64,000 nt of DNA from Mycobacterium kyorinense (lineage in GTDB: Bacteria; Actinomycetota; Actinomycetes; Mycobacteriales; Mycobacteriaceae). Position numbers and translations under genes: made by a program. Numbering within the stretch: position 1 is the first letter of the stretch; each line of letters begins with the position of its first letter. The DNA lies in the NCBI RefSeq assembly GCF_001672775.1, contig NZ_LZKJ01000116.1:62001-126000 (forward strand), written 5' to 3'. The notes beneath the pieces were generated by a model. The model worked only from the letters and a program-made list of their open reading frames with translations, did not search any database and was not told the DNA's origin. This document shows positions 24,734-33,621 of this stretch, piece after piece.

Positions 24734-25840
24734 CTAGAAAGCGATGAGCTGACGCACGGCGGTGCCGTCGGCGAGCCGATCCATCGCGGCGTTGATGTCG
24801 TCGAGCGCGATCGTCGATGACACCAAGGACTCCACTGGCAGCCGGCCCGCGCGCCACATCTCGACGAACCGCGGAATATCCCGCGCAGGTACCGCCGAAC
24901 CCAGGTAGCTGCCGATCAGCGAGCGGCCCTCGGCGACAAAACCCAACGGCGACACGCTGATCCGGGCATCTGGTGGCGGCAGCCCCACAGTGATCGTCCG
25001 ACCGCCCGGCGATGTCAACTCGATCGCCGTCTGCAATGCCGCGGGGTGGCCGGCCGCCTCGATGACGATGGGCGCCTTGATGCCGGCATCGGCGGCCGCC
25101 CCCGGCGTGTATAGCTCGTGTGCACCGAGACCGCTTGCGGCCGTTAACTTCTCGGGTAGCTGGTCGACCGCGACGACGCGGACGTCGTCGTAGGCCAAGG
25201 CGGTCAATACCGCCGCCATGCCCACACCACCCAATCCGACGACGACCACTGTCTGACCTGGCAGCGGCTTGCCGACATTGAGCACCGCGCCTCCGCCGGT
25301 CAGCACCGCACATCCCAGCAGCGCCGCGACAGCAGGCGGAACGCCGGGGGAGACGGGAACGGCGCTGGCACGGTGCACGACAGCATGCGTCGCAAAACCT
25401 GACACTCCGAGATGGTGGTATACCGGTCGGCCACTGCGGCTCAGCCGCATCCCGCCGCCTAGCAGCGTGCCGGCGGTGTTGGCAGAGCTGCCCGGCTCGC
25501 ACGGCGTCAACCCCTCGGTGGCGCAGCCCGCGCAGTGGCCGCAGCGCGGCAGAAATGCCATCACCACCCGCTGACCAATGCTCAGGTCGCTGACATCAGC
25601 GCCGATTCGTTCCACGATTCCGGCCGCCTCGTGCCCCAGCAGCATCGGCACCGGCCGGATTCGGTTGCCGTCGACCACCGACAGGTCGGAGTGGCATACG
25701 CCGGCAGCTTCGATACGGACCTGCAGCTCACCGGCTTCCGGCTCCGCGAGGTCAAGCTCGTCGACGCTGATCGGCCGCGATTGCGCATAGGGCCGAGGCG
25801 ATCCGATGCGCTCCAGGACGGCGCCCCGAATGCGGAGCAT
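24734..25840 (-). CDS. adhE1: Zinc-type alcohol dehydrogenase AdhE1
   Basis: 368 residues from ATG 25840; an upstream TTG is less likely. MDR zinc enzyme: catalytic zinc ligands in AAGVCHSD and GHEAAG, structural zinc cluster CGHCAGCATEGLTPC, and nucleotide fold VVVVGLGGVGMAAVLTAL. It oxidises alcohols with NAD(P), possibly with mycothiol or an unusual cofactor as in related actinobacterial enzymes. Position next to the Rv0163-like gene matches Rv0162c. Only 14 bases separate its ATG from that of the divergent thioesterase. Confidence 0.9.
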   Translation of the reverse strand: MLRIRGAVLERIGSPRPYAQSRPISVDELDLAEPEAGELQVRIEAAGVCHSDLSVVDGNRIRPVPMLLGHEAAGIVERIGADVSDLSIGQRVVMAFLPRCGHCAGCATEGLTPCEPGSSANTAGTLLGGGMRLSRSGRPVYHHLGVSGFATHAVVHRASAVPVSPGVPPAVAALLGCAVLTGGGAVLNVGKPLPGQTVVVVGLGGVGMAAVLTALAYDDVRVVAVDQLPEKLTAASGLGAHELYTPGAAADAGIKAPIVIEAAGHPAALQTAIELTSPGGRTITVGLPPPDARISVSPLGFVAEGRSLIGSYLGSAVPARDIPRFVEMWRAGRLPVESLVSSTIALDDINAAMDRLADGTAVRQLIAF

Positions 25841-25854
25841 GTTCGAATACAACC

Positions 25855-26325
25855 ATGACGGTGTTCTCTGGGGGGCCGCCCGCCCCCGACGGGCTCACCA
25901 GTCGCGACTTTCCCGTGCACTGGCCGGTAGGGACCCGATGGGCCGACAACGACATGTTCGGCCACCTGAACAATGCGGTGTACTACCAACTGTTCGACAC
26001 CGCGATCAACGGCTGGATCAACACCAGCATCGGCGTCGATCCGCTCACCACGCCGTTGCTGGGCATCGTCGCGGAATCGGGTTGTCGTTACTTCTCCGAG
26101 CTGCGCTTCCCGGAACCACTGATCGTCGGCCTGGCGGTCACCCGGTTGGGACGCAGCAGCGTCACTTATCGGCTAGGGGTGTTTCGCGCAGCCGACGACG
26201 AGCCGCAAGCGATCACCGCGCTCGGGCACTGGGTACATGTCTACGTCGATCGGGTCAGCCGCAAAGCGCAACCGATTCCCGAGGGAATCCGCGCGCTGCT
26301 GTCGACAGCCAGCGTCGACGCTTAG
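25855..26325 (+). CDS. Acyl-CoA thioesterase, single hot-dog (Rv0163-like)
   Basis: 156 residues from ATG 25855. The motif HWPVGTRWADNDMFGHLNNAVYYQLFDTAI is the 4-hydroxybenzoyl-CoA-thioesterase signature (Asp then His/Asn), followed by GIVAESGCRYFSELRFPEPL and VTRLGRSSVTYRLGVF. It hydrolyses short or medium acyl-CoA. Start codons of this gene and adhE1 lie back to back, so each promoter must overlap the other gene or transcripts are leaderless. Confidence 0.9.
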   Translation: MTVFSGGPPAPDGLTSRDFPVHWPVGTRWADNDMFGHLNNAVYYQLFDTAINGWINTSIGVDPLTTPLLGIVAESGCRYFSELRFPEPLIVGLAVTRLGRSSVTYRLGVFRAADDEPQAITALGHWVHVYVDRVSRKAQPIPEGIRALLSTASVDA

Positions 26326-26442
26326 CGTCGCGCCCCGCAGCGTCGACGCCGCGGCGTCGCGCGCCGCGAACCAGAAGTGAGGGCTGCCAATCCGGCGAAA
26401 TCACGACCGTGGCTTCTGTTTCGCGTCAGATAACCTAGCCCA

Positions 26443-26886
26443 ATGCCGATCGTGAGCAAGACCGTCGAAGTCGCGGCCAACGCGGCGTCGATCCTGGCCA
26501 TCGTGGCCGACTTCGAGTCGTATCCGCAATGGAACCAAGAGATCAAAGGTCTTTGGGTGCTGGCCCGCTACGACGACGGCCGGCCGAGCCAGCTGCGGCT
26601 CGACACCGCCGTGCAAGGCGTCGAGGGCACCTATATCCAGGCGGTGTACTACCCGGGCCCGACTCAGATCCAGACCGTGATGCAGCAGGGCGATCTGTTC
26701 ACAAAGCAGGAGCAGTTGTTCAGCGTCGTGGAGATGGGCGCGACGTCGCTGCTGACCGTGGACATGGATGTCGAGCCTGCGATGCCAGTGCCTACGCCGA
26801 TGGTCAAGAAAATGATCAACGACGCGCTGGACTACTTGGCGGACAACCTCAAGCAGCGCGCCGAGCAATTGGCCGCCAACTCTTAG
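26443..26886 (+). CDS. TB18.5: TB18.5-like SRPBCC (START-like) protein
   Basis: 147 residues from ATG 26443. SRPBCC fold features: MPIVSKTVEVAANAASILAI, ADFESYPQWNQEIKG and a long C-terminal helix ending DNLKQRAEQLAANS. The segments YDDGRPSQLRLDTAVQG and QIQTVMQQGDLF are close to M. tuberculosis Rv0164 (TB18.5). The fold makes a hydrophobic cavity for lipid-like ligands. Intracellular. M. tuberculosis TB18.5 has ~14 more N-terminal residues in its annotation. Confidence 0.9.
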   Translation: MPIVSKTVEVAANAASILAIVADFESYPQWNQEIKGLWVLARYDDGRPSQLRLDTAVQGVEGTYIQAVYYPGPTQIQTVMQQGDLFTKQEQLFSVVEMGATSLLTVDMDVEPAMPVPTPMVKKMINDALDYLADNLKQRAEQLAANS

Positions 26887-26911
26887 CCGCGCTCGATGTG
26901 GGTGGGGGCGT

Positions 26912-27604
26912 TCAGTCCCAGATTCCGCTGCTGTCCAGCTTTTCGGTCAGCCGGCGCGCGCCGTCGGTGAACTGCCAATTGGTGTGTTCGACGACGGCGG
27001 CGGCGTCGCGGCGGCGCAGTGCGGCGATCAACTCCCGGTGGTTGTCGACTGCGGCCCTGCCCCAGTCCGGGTCTGCGGAATAGACCAGCAGCGGCATATA
27101 CCGCGCGACGTGCAGCAAAAACCAGGCCAACTTGATCCGTCCGGTGGCGTGGTTGAACGCCCGGTGAAACGCGAACTCCAACGCCGCAATCGCCTCGGTG
27201 TCGGTGGCCGCCACCGCCGCCGAAAGCGCGTTGTTGACCCGTTCGAGTTCGTCGATTTCAGCATCGGTGATGTGTTCGGTGGCTGTCTCCGCCAGTTCCC
27301 GGGCGATGGTGGCCTGCAGCCAGAAAATGTCGTCGACGTCTTGGCGGGTCAGCGGCAGCACCACGTGGCCGCGGTGCGGCTCGAGCTGCACCATTCCCTC
27401 GCCGCGCAGCTTCAGTAGTGCCTCGCGCACCGGCGTGACGCTGACGCCCAGTTTGGCCGCCGTCTCATCGAGTCGGATGAACGTCCCGGGCCGTAGGGCG
27501 CCGGACATGATCGCCGCCCGCAAGTGGCCTGCGACCTCGTCGGATAGCTGCGCGCGGCGCAGCGGAAGCCGACTGCGGCGCGGCACGGAAGTCGGTGCGT
27601 TCAC
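26912..27604 (-). CDS. mce1R: GntR/FadR-family repressor Mce1R
   Basis: 230 residues from GTG 27604 (VNAPTSVPRRSRL), preceded by GGAAG; a GTG at 27673 would add 23 residues. The winged helix covers about residues 12-80, with LDETAAKLGVSVTPVREALLKL as recognition region; the C-terminal FCD domain (DIFWLQATIARELAE, AFHRAFNHATGR) binds a metal and an acyl ligand. Position divergent to fadD5-mce1 matches Rv0165c, which represses the mce1 operon. Confidence 0.9.
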   Translation of the reverse strand: MNAPTSVPRRSRLPLRRAQLSDEVAGHLRAAIMSGALRPGTFIRLDETAAKLGVSVTPVREALLKLRGEGMVQLEPHRGHVVLPLTRQDVDDIFWLQATIARELAETATEHITDAEIDELERVNNALSAAVAATDTEAIAALEFAFHRAFNHATGRIKLAWFLLHVARYMPLLVYSADPDWGRAAVDNHRELIAALRRRDAAAVVEHTNWQFTDGARRLTEKLDSSGIWD

Positions 27605-27728
27605 CGGCGCTTCCGCATGGTCGGCGGGGCTTGCCTCGACGGCGCTAAGACCATAATGTGACCCAGACAACACGATGTTTTATCAAATATCAACTTCTCG
27701 GTGTAGTGCGACGAAAGGGAACCGCTAG
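27605..27728. promoter_or_regulatory. mce1R-fadD5 divergent control region
   Basis: The region holds the only strongly A+T-rich stretch nearby, with a tandem TATCAA-a-TATCAA at 27681-27693 centred about 40 bases before the fadD5 start. It is the expected place for Mce1R binding and for the main fadD5-mce1 promoter. AAAGG at 27715-27719 is the fadD5 ribosome site. The operator assignment is by position, not by a known motif. Confidence 0.5.
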
Positions 27729-29378
27729 TTGACCGCGCAGCTATCGAACGAGCACACCACCGCCACCGACCAGCCTTATCTGGCCCGACGGCAGAACTGG
27801 GTCAACCAACTCGAACGGCATACGCTGATGCAGCCGGGTGCGCCCGCATTGAGATTCATGGGCAACACGATCACGTGGGCCGAACTGCACCGCCGGGTCA
27901 CCGCGTTGGCCGGCGCGTTGAGCCGCCGCGGGGTCGGCTTCGGGGACCGCGTGATGATCTTGATGCTGAACCGGACCGAGTTCGTCGAGTCGGTGCTGGC
28001 CGCCAACATGCTCGGCGCTATCGCGGTGCCGGTGAACTTCCGGCTCACGCCGGCCGAGATCGCGTTTCTCGTCGAGGACTGCGAGGCGCGGGTGATGCTC
28101 ACCGAACCCGTGCTGGCCGCAGTGGCCACCGGCGTCGCCACCCTCACGCCGGTGCTCGGGATGATCGTGGTGGCGGGCGGTGCCGGCGACAAGGTCGACG
28201 AGAACCTGGTGGGGTACGAGGACCTGATCAATGAGACCGGTACTGGCCCCGAGCCGGTCGACGTCCCCAACGACTCGCCTGCGTTGATCATGTACACCTC
28301 GGGCACCACGGGCCGGCCCAAGGGTGCCGTTTTGACCCACACCAATTTGACCGGCCAGACGATGACCGCGCTCTACACCCACGGGGCCGACCTGAACAAC
28401 GACGTCGGCTTCATCGGTGTGCCGTTCTTTCACATCGCCGGGGTCGGCAACATGTTGACCGGGATGCTGCTCGGCATTCCGACGGTGATCCATCCACTGG
28501 GCGCATTCGATCCGGGTCAGTTGCTCGACGTGCTGGCTGCCGAGAAGGTAACCGGCATCTTTTTGGTGCCGGCCCAATGGCAGGCGGTATGTGCTGCGCA
28601 ACAAGCCAATCCTCGCGACGTTCGATTGCGAGTGATCTCGTGGGGTGCTGCCCCGGCCTCCGACACGTTGCTGCGGCAAATGTCGGAAACCTTTCCCGGA
28701 GCGGCGATTCTGGCGGCGTTCGGCCAGACCGAGATGTCGCCGGTCACCTGCATGCTGCTCGGCGAGGACGCCATCCGCAAACTCGGATCGGTCGGAAAGG
28801 TGATCCCGACTGTTGCCGCACGCGTGGTCGACGACGACATGAACGACGTGCCTACCGGGGAGGTGGGCGAAATCGTTTACCGCGCACCAACCTTGATGAG
28901 CGGCTACTGGAACAATCCGGAAGCCACCGCCGAGGCGTTCGCCGGCGGCTGGTTTCACTCCGGCGATCTGGTCCGGATGGACGAAGACGGCTACGTCTGG
29001 GTCGTCGACCGCAAGAAGGACATGATCATCTCCGGCGGGGAGAACATCTACTGCGCTGAGGTGGAAAACGTCCTCGCCGCCCATCCGGACATCGTCGAAG
29101 TCGCCATCATCGGCCGCGGGCACGAAAAGTGGGGCGAAGTACCGATCGCCGTGGCGGCGGTGTCCCAGACCGACCTGCGCCTAGCGGATCTCGACGAATT
29201 CCTCACCGAACGACTGGCGCGCTACAAGCACCCCAAAGGGCTCGAGATCGTCGACGCCCTACCTCGCAACCCGGCTGGCAAGGTGCTCAAGACCGAGTTG
29301 CGGGCTCGCTACGGCGCCCCGACGCCTCCCGAAAGCACGTCTGTCTCAAGCGATCCTGGGACCGGCGCGACAAGCTGA
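27729..29378 (+). CDS. fadD5: Fatty-acyl-CoA ligase FadD5
   Basis: 549 residues from a TTG at 27729. AMP-forming acyl-CoA synthetase: ATP loop MYTSGTTGRPKGAVLTH, A5-type AFGQTEMSPV, A7 HSGDLVRMDEDGYVWVVDR and hinge/K loop KKDMIISGGENIYCAEVEN, with the catalytic Lys near the end in PRNPAGKVLKTEL. It activates fatty acids with ATP and CoA, and in M. tuberculosis is the first gene of the mce1 operon. Here it is separated from yrbE1A by 215 bases, which may contain an internal promoter. Confidence 0.94.
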   Translation: MTAQLSNEHTTATDQPYLARRQNWVNQLERHTLMQPGAPALRFMGNTITWAELHRRVTALAGALSRRGVGFGDRVMILMLNRTEFVESVLAANMLGAIAVPVNFRLTPAEIAFLVEDCEARVMLTEPVLAAVATGVATLTPVLGMIVVAGGAGDKVDENLVGYEDLINETGTGPEPVDVPNDSPALIMYTSGTTGRPKGAVLTHTNLTGQTMTALYTHGADLNNDVGFIGVPFFHIAGVGNMLTGMLLGIPTVIHPLGAFDPGQLLDVLAAEKVTGIFLVPAQWQAVCAAQQANPRDVRLRVISWGAAPASDTLLRQMSETFPGAAILAAFGQTEMSPVTCMLLGEDAIRKLGSVGKVIPTVAARVVDDDMNDVPTGEVGEIVYRAPTLMSGYWNNPEATAEAFAGGWFHSGDLVRMDEDGYVWVVDRKKDMIISGGENIYCAEVENVLAAHPDIVEVAIIGRGHEKWGEVPIAVAAVSQTDLRLADLDEFLTERLARYKHPKGLEIVDALPRNPAGKVLKTELRARYGAPTPPESTSVSSDPGTGATS

Positions 29379-29593
29379 CATAACAAAAACACTCCAGGTA
29401 AAACTGACAAAAGGTCAATAGTGCAGATGCGGTGCCAGCGAAGCGAGCCATCGGGTATGGTCCTGTGGTCTCTCTTACTACCTGCCGGTAAGGAGGCGGC
29501 GGTCACACACGTTGGGACGGGACAAGGAGGACGCGTGCGACATGTTCCGCCGCTACGCCGCGAGGCCTGCGGTCCTGGTTTGAGGGGGCGCGC
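29379..29593 (+). other. fadD5-yrbE1A intergenic region
   Basis: 215 bases without a convincing gene. The first part is A-rich (ACAAAAGGTCAATAG around 29408-29422) and the middle carries GGTAAGGAGG at 29489-29498. No terminator hairpin was found, so transcription may continue from fadD5 into yrbE1A. An internal promoter here is possible but no good -10/-35 pair was identified. Ribosome site for yrbE1A is GAGGGGG at 29582-29588. Confidence 0.45.
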
Positions 29594-30397
29594 GTGACTG
29601 CCTCGACCGGGAACGATCTGGTCGGTTACTTCCGTGACCAGCTGCGCACGCCACTGACACTTGTCGGTGGCTTTTTCCGAATGACCGCCCTGACGGGTAA
29701 AGCACTGTTCCGCTGGCCGTTCCAGTGGCGCGAGTTCATCATGCAGTGCTGGTTCATCATGCGAGTCGCGTTCCTGCCGACCATTATGGTGTCGATACCG
29801 CTGACCGTGCTGCTGATCTTCACGCTCAATGTGCTGCTGGCGCAGTTCGGCGCCGCCGACCTCTCCGGTGCCGGTGCGGCAATCGGCGCGGTCACCCAGC
29901 TCGGCCCGCTGACCACGGTGCTGGTAGTCGCCGGCGCCGGCTCGACAGCCATCTGCGCAGACCTTGGCGCGCGCACCATCCGCGAAGAAATCGACGCGAT
30001 GGAAGTTCTCGGCATCGACCCCATCCACCGGCTGGTGGTGCCCCGGGTGATCGCCGCGACTCTGGTCGCCACACTGCTCAACAGCCTGGTGATCACCGTC
30101 GGCCTGGTCGGGGGCTACATCTTCGGCGTCTACTTGCAGAACGTGTCGGGTGGCGCCTACCTGGCGACGCTGACCACCATCACCGGCCTGCCGGAGGTGG
30201 TGATCGCCACGGTCAAGGCCGCGGTGTTCGGCTTGATCGCCGGACTGGTCGGCTGCTACCGCGGACTGACGGTGCGAGGCGGCTCAAAGGGTTTGGGCAC
30301 TGCGGTCAACGAGACCGTGGTGCTGTGCGTAGTCGCGCTGTACGCGGTCAACGTGGTGCTGACCACGATCGGTGTGCGGTTTGGAACGGGGCGCTGA
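29594..30397 (+). CDS. yrbE1A: MCE-associated permease YrbE1A (MlaE family)
   Basis: 267 residues from GTG 29594. MlaE/YrbE fold with about five to six hydrophobic segments (for example residues 55-85, 95-125, 148-178, 190-225, 235-262). The conserved cytoplasmic coupling motif is EEIDAMEVLGIDP, which contacts the ATPase MceG encoded elsewhere. It forms the inner-membrane channel of the Mce1 fatty-acid importer with YrbE1B. Two bases before yrbE1B begins. Confidence 0.94.
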   Translation: MTASTGNDLVGYFRDQLRTPLTLVGGFFRMTALTGKALFRWPFQWREFIMQCWFIMRVAFLPTIMVSIPLTVLLIFTLNVLLAQFGAADLSGAGAAIGAVTQLGPLTTVLVVAGAGSTAICADLGARTIREEIDAMEVLGIDPIHRLVVPRVIAATLVATLLNSLVITVGLVGGYIFGVYLQNVSGGAYLATLTTITGLPEVVIATVKAAVFGLIAGLVGCYRGLTVRGGSKGLGTAVNETVVLCVVALYAVNVVLTTIGVRFGTGR

Positions 30398-30398
30398 C

Positions 30399-31268
30399 AT
30401 GTCGACATCGGCCGTATTCCGTACCCGCTTCCCCCGCGCGGCAGCCAATCTCAATCGTTATGCCGGCAGCGCAGTCCGAGGGCTGGACCAATCCGGTCAG
30501 CTGGCCTGGTTCGCGGTCACCAGCGTTGGGCATGTTCCGCACGCGCTGCGCTACTACCGCAAAGAGACGCTGCGGCTGATCGCCCAGATCGGCATGGGCA
30601 CCGGCGCGATGGCCGTTATCGGCGGCACCGTCGCCATCGTCGGCTTCGTGACCCTTTCCGGCAGTTCGCTAGTCGCCATCCAGGGGTTCGCGTCGCTTGG
30701 CAACATCGGCGTCGAGGCGTTCACTGGGTTCTTCGCCGCACTGGTCAACGTACGCATCGCCGCCCCGGTCGTCACCGGCGTGGCGATGGCCGCCACCGTC
30801 GGCGCCGGCGCCACCGCCGAATTGGGCTCGATGCGCATCAGCGAGGAGATCGACGCCCTGGAAGTGATGGGCATCAAATCGATTTCGTTTTTGGCCTCTA
30901 CCCGGATCATGGCCGGACTGGTGGTCATCATCCCGCTGTATGCGATGGCGATGATCATGTCGTTCCTGTCCCCGCAAGTCGTCACGACCTTGTTGTACGG
31001 ACAGTCGAACGGCACGTACGAGCATTATTTCCGAACGTTCCTGCGTCCCAACGACGTTTTCTGGTCGTTCTTGGAGGCCATCATCATCACGTTCGTCGTG
31101 ATGATCACGCACTGCTACTACGGGTACACCGCCGGCGGTGGTCCCGTTGGCGTCGGTGAGGCGGTCGGCCGGTCGATGCGCTTCTCCCTGATTTCGGTCG
31201 TGGTCGTTCCCCTGTTCGCCGCGTTGGCGCTCTACGGCGTCAACCCCAACTTCAATCTCACGGTGTAG
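30399..31268 (+). CDS. yrbE1B: MCE-associated permease YrbE1B (MlaE family)
   Basis: 289 residues from ATG 30399, directly after the yrbE1A stop. Second permease subunit, with the coupling motif EEIDALEVMGIKS and hydrophobic segments throughout residues 60-290. It pairs with YrbE1A and the ATPase MceG to drive substrate uptake. Length equals the M. tuberculosis protein (Rv0168, recalled as 289). Five bases separate it from mce1A. Confidence 0.94.
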   Translation: MSTSAVFRTRFPRAAANLNRYAGSAVRGLDQSGQLAWFAVTSVGHVPHALRYYRKETLRLIAQIGMGTGAMAVIGGTVAIVGFVTLSGSSLVAIQGFASLGNIGVEAFTGFFAALVNVRIAAPVVTGVAMAATVGAGATAELGSMRISEEIDALEVMGIKSISFLASTRIMAGLVVIIPLYAMAMIMSFLSPQVVTTLLYGQSNGTYEHYFRTFLRPNDVFWSFLEAIIITFVVMITHCYYGYTAGGGPVGVGEAVGRSMRFSLISVVVVPLFAALALYGVNPNFNLTV

Positions 31269-31273
31269 GCGCC

Positions 31274-32584
31274 ATGACGATGCCCCAAGGGAAAGAAAAC
31301 AAGCCGCGAAACCCGCCGTACAAGACGGCGGGTGTGATCTTGCTGGTGGTGCTCGCGGCGATAACTGCGGTGGTGTATGTGCAGTTTCGGGGCGGATTCG
31401 AGAAGAAGACCAAGCTGACGATGGTGTCGTCGAGGGCGGGCCTGGTGATGGACCCCGGCTCGAAGGTCACCTACAACGGCGTGGAAATCGGTCGGGTGGC
31501 CGACATCTCGCCGTACACGATGCACGGCAAGCCAGCGGCGAAGTTCACCTTGGATGTGTTTCCCCGCTACCTCAAACTGATTCCGCAGAATGTGGATGCG
31601 CAGATCAAAGCCACCACCGTCTTCGGCGGCAAGTATGTGTCGTTCACCTCGCCGAAAAACCCGTCGAAGAAACGGATTAGCCCGAAGGACACCATCGACG
31701 CGACCGCGGTGACGACCGAGATCAACACGTTGTTCCAGACCATCACCTCGATCGCCGAGAAAGTGGATCCGGTCAAGGTAAACCTGACACTGTCGGCGGC
31801 CGCGGAGGCGTTGAGCGGGCTGGGCGACAAGTTCGGGCAGTCGATCATCAACGGCAGCGCCGTGCTCGACGAGATCAACCCGCAGATGCCGACGATCCGC
31901 CACGACATTCAACGGCTCGCCGACCTGGGCGACACCTATGCCAACGCCGCGCCTGACCTGTTCGACTTCCTCAACAACGCGGTGACCACCGCACACACGC
32001 TGCACGAGCACGAAAACGACCTCGACCAAGCCTTGTTGGCGGCGGTGGGGTTCGGCAACACCGGCGCCGACATCTTCAACCGGGGCGGCCCGTATCTGGC
32101 ACGCGGGGCCGCCGACCTGGTGCCCACCGCCGAACTGCTGGACACCTACAGCCCAGAGTTGTACTGCACATTGCGCAACATCGCCGAGGCCGAACCGGAC
32201 GTCGCCGCATTTACCGGCGGCTATGGCGGCTATTCGTTGCGCACCAATACCACCCTGTTCTCCGGATTGGGATTCATGCTGAGCCTGCCGGGGATCGGCG
32301 CCACCGCGGCGACGATGGGCCTGGCCGGCCTGGCCGGGCTGGTGGGCGGCGCGCAGTATCCGTATACCTATCCGGAGAATCTGCCGCGCGTCAACGCGCG
32401 CGGCGGCCCGGGGGGTGCCCCGGGGTGCTGGCAAAAGATCACCCACGACTTGTGGCCCGCGCCGTACCTGGTTGCGGACACCGGAAACAGCCTTGCGCCG
32501 TATAACCACGTGGACACCGGCTCACCGTATGCAATCGAATACGTCTGGGGCCGCCAGGTAGGAGACAACACGATCAACCCATGA
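31274..32584 (+). CDS. mce1A: Mce1A, substrate-binding MCE protein
   Basis: 436 residues. One N-terminal membrane helix (KTAGVILLVVLAAITAVVYVQF cut to residues 17-38), then the MCE domain (about 42-125: DPGSKVTYNGVEIGRVADIS; ATTVFGGKYVSF), a long helical region with repeated Asp/Leu-rich segments, and the conserved tail beginning YTYPENLPRVNARGG. The M. tuberculosis protein is about 454 residues; the difference falls in the hydrophobic Gly/Ala-rich stretch around residues 320-360. Part of the hexameric Mce1 tunnel across the periplasm. Confidence 0.94.
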   Translation: MTMPQGKENKPRNPPYKTAGVILLVVLAAITAVVYVQFRGGFEKKTKLTMVSSRAGLVMDPGSKVTYNGVEIGRVADISPYTMHGKPAAKFTLDVFPRYLKLIPQNVDAQIKATTVFGGKYVSFTSPKNPSKKRISPKDTIDATAVTTEINTLFQTITSIAEKVDPVKVNLTLSAAAEALSGLGDKFGQSIINGSAVLDEINPQMPTIRHDIQRLADLGDTYANAAPDLFDFLNNAVTTAHTLHEHENDLDQALLAAVGFGNTGADIFNRGGPYLARGAADLVPTAELLDTYSPELYCTLRNIAEAEPDVAAFTGGYGGYSLRTNTTLFSGLGFMLSLPGIGATAATMGLAGLAGLVGGAQYPYTYPENLPRVNARGGPGGAPGCWQKITHDLWPAPYLVADTGNSLAPYNHVDTGSPYAIEYVWGRQVGDNTINP

Positions 32585-33621
32585 AAATCACCGGTACCGT
32601 CGTCAAACTCGCCATCTTCTCTGTGGTGTTGATCTTCTTCACCGCGGTGATCGTGGTGGTGTTCGGTCAAATGCGCTTCGACCGAACCACCAGCTACTCC
32701 GCGGAATTCAGCAATGCCAGTGGGCTGCGGACGGGCCAGTTCGTCCGCGCCTCAGGTGTGGAGATCGGCAAGGTCAAAAAGATCAAGCTGCTCGACGGTG
32801 GACATCGGGTGCGGGTGGATTTCGACGTCGACCGCTCGGTACCGCTGTACCAGTCCACGACCGCACAGATTCGCTACCTCAACCTGATCGGTGACCGCTA
32901 CCTGGAGCTCAAGCGCGGCGAGGGCGAGGGGGCCGACCGGGTGTTGCCGAAGGGCGGATTCATCCCGCTGTCGCGCACCCAGCCCGCCCTGGACCTCGAC
33001 GCGTTGATCGGCGGTTTCAAACCGCTGTTCCGGGCACTCGACCCGGACAAGGTCAACAACATCGCCACGGCGATCATCACCGTCTTCCAGGGGCAAGGCG
33101 GCACGATCAACGACATCCTCGACCAGACCGCCCAGCTGACCTCGCACATCGCCGAGCGGGACCAGGCCATCGGCGAGGTGGTCAAGAACCTGAACACGGT
33201 GCTGGACACCACGGTCAGGCATCGCAAGGAGTTCGACCAGACCGTCGACAACTTCGAGAAACTGATCACCGGGCTGAACAACCACGCCGATCCGCTGGCC
33301 GCCGGTACCGCGCACATCAGCGATGCCGCCGGAACGGTGGGCGGCCTGCTGGCCGACAACCGGGACCTGCTGCACAAGACCGTCAACTACCTCGAGCCGA
33401 TCCAGCAGGCGATCATCGACCAGCGTGACCAATACGACGACCAGATCCGCCGGACGCCGGAAGGGTTGAGCATCGTCGGCAACGCCGTCGGCAACTACGG
33501 AGACTTCGTCAACTTCTACTTGTGCGATCTTCTTCTGAAGACCAACGGACTGCAGCCGGGCGGTCCGGTTCGCACGGTCCGGATCTTCCAGCAGCCGACG
33601 GGTAGGTGCACGCCGAAATGA
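32581..33621 (+). CDS. mce1B: Mce1B, MCE-family protein
   Basis: 346 residues, equal to the M. tuberculosis length. ATG overlaps the mce1A stop (ATGA). N-terminal helix at residues about 8-30, MCE domain about 36-118 (SGLRTGQFVRASGVEIGKV; QIRYLNLIGDRYLEL), then a coiled-coil-like helical region (QTAQLTSHIAERDQAIGEVV). One of six different MCE subunits that build the lipid conduit. Confidence 0.94.
   Translation: MKITGTVVKLAIFSVVLIFFTAVIVVVFGQMRFDRTTSYSAEFSNASGLRTGQFVRASGVEIGKVKKIKLLDGGHRVRVDFDVDRSVPLYQSTTAQIRYLNLIGDRYLELKRGEGEGADRVLPKGGFIPLSRTQPALDLDALIGGFKPLFRALDPDKVNNIATAIITVFQGQGGTINDILDQTAQLTSHIAERDQAIGEVVKNLNTVLDTTVRHRKEFDQTVDNFEKLITGLNNHADPLAAGTAHISDAAGTVGGLLADNRDLLHKTVNYLEPIQQAIIDQRDQYDDQIRRTPEGLSIVGNAVGNYGDFVNFYLCDLLLKTNGLQPGGPVRTVRIFQQPTGRCTPK

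Noticed and set aside
24667-24747. 26-codon frame following the hypothetical gene at 24101-24667
   Set aside because: ATG overlaps the upstream stop, but the peptide has no recognisable feature and overlaps the adhE1 3' end; no support beyond being open.
26326-26442. GC-rich region with CGCCGCGGCG palindrome as regulatory element before TB18.5
   Set aside because: The palindrome is short and expected by chance at this base composition; no second copy or promoter pattern supports it.
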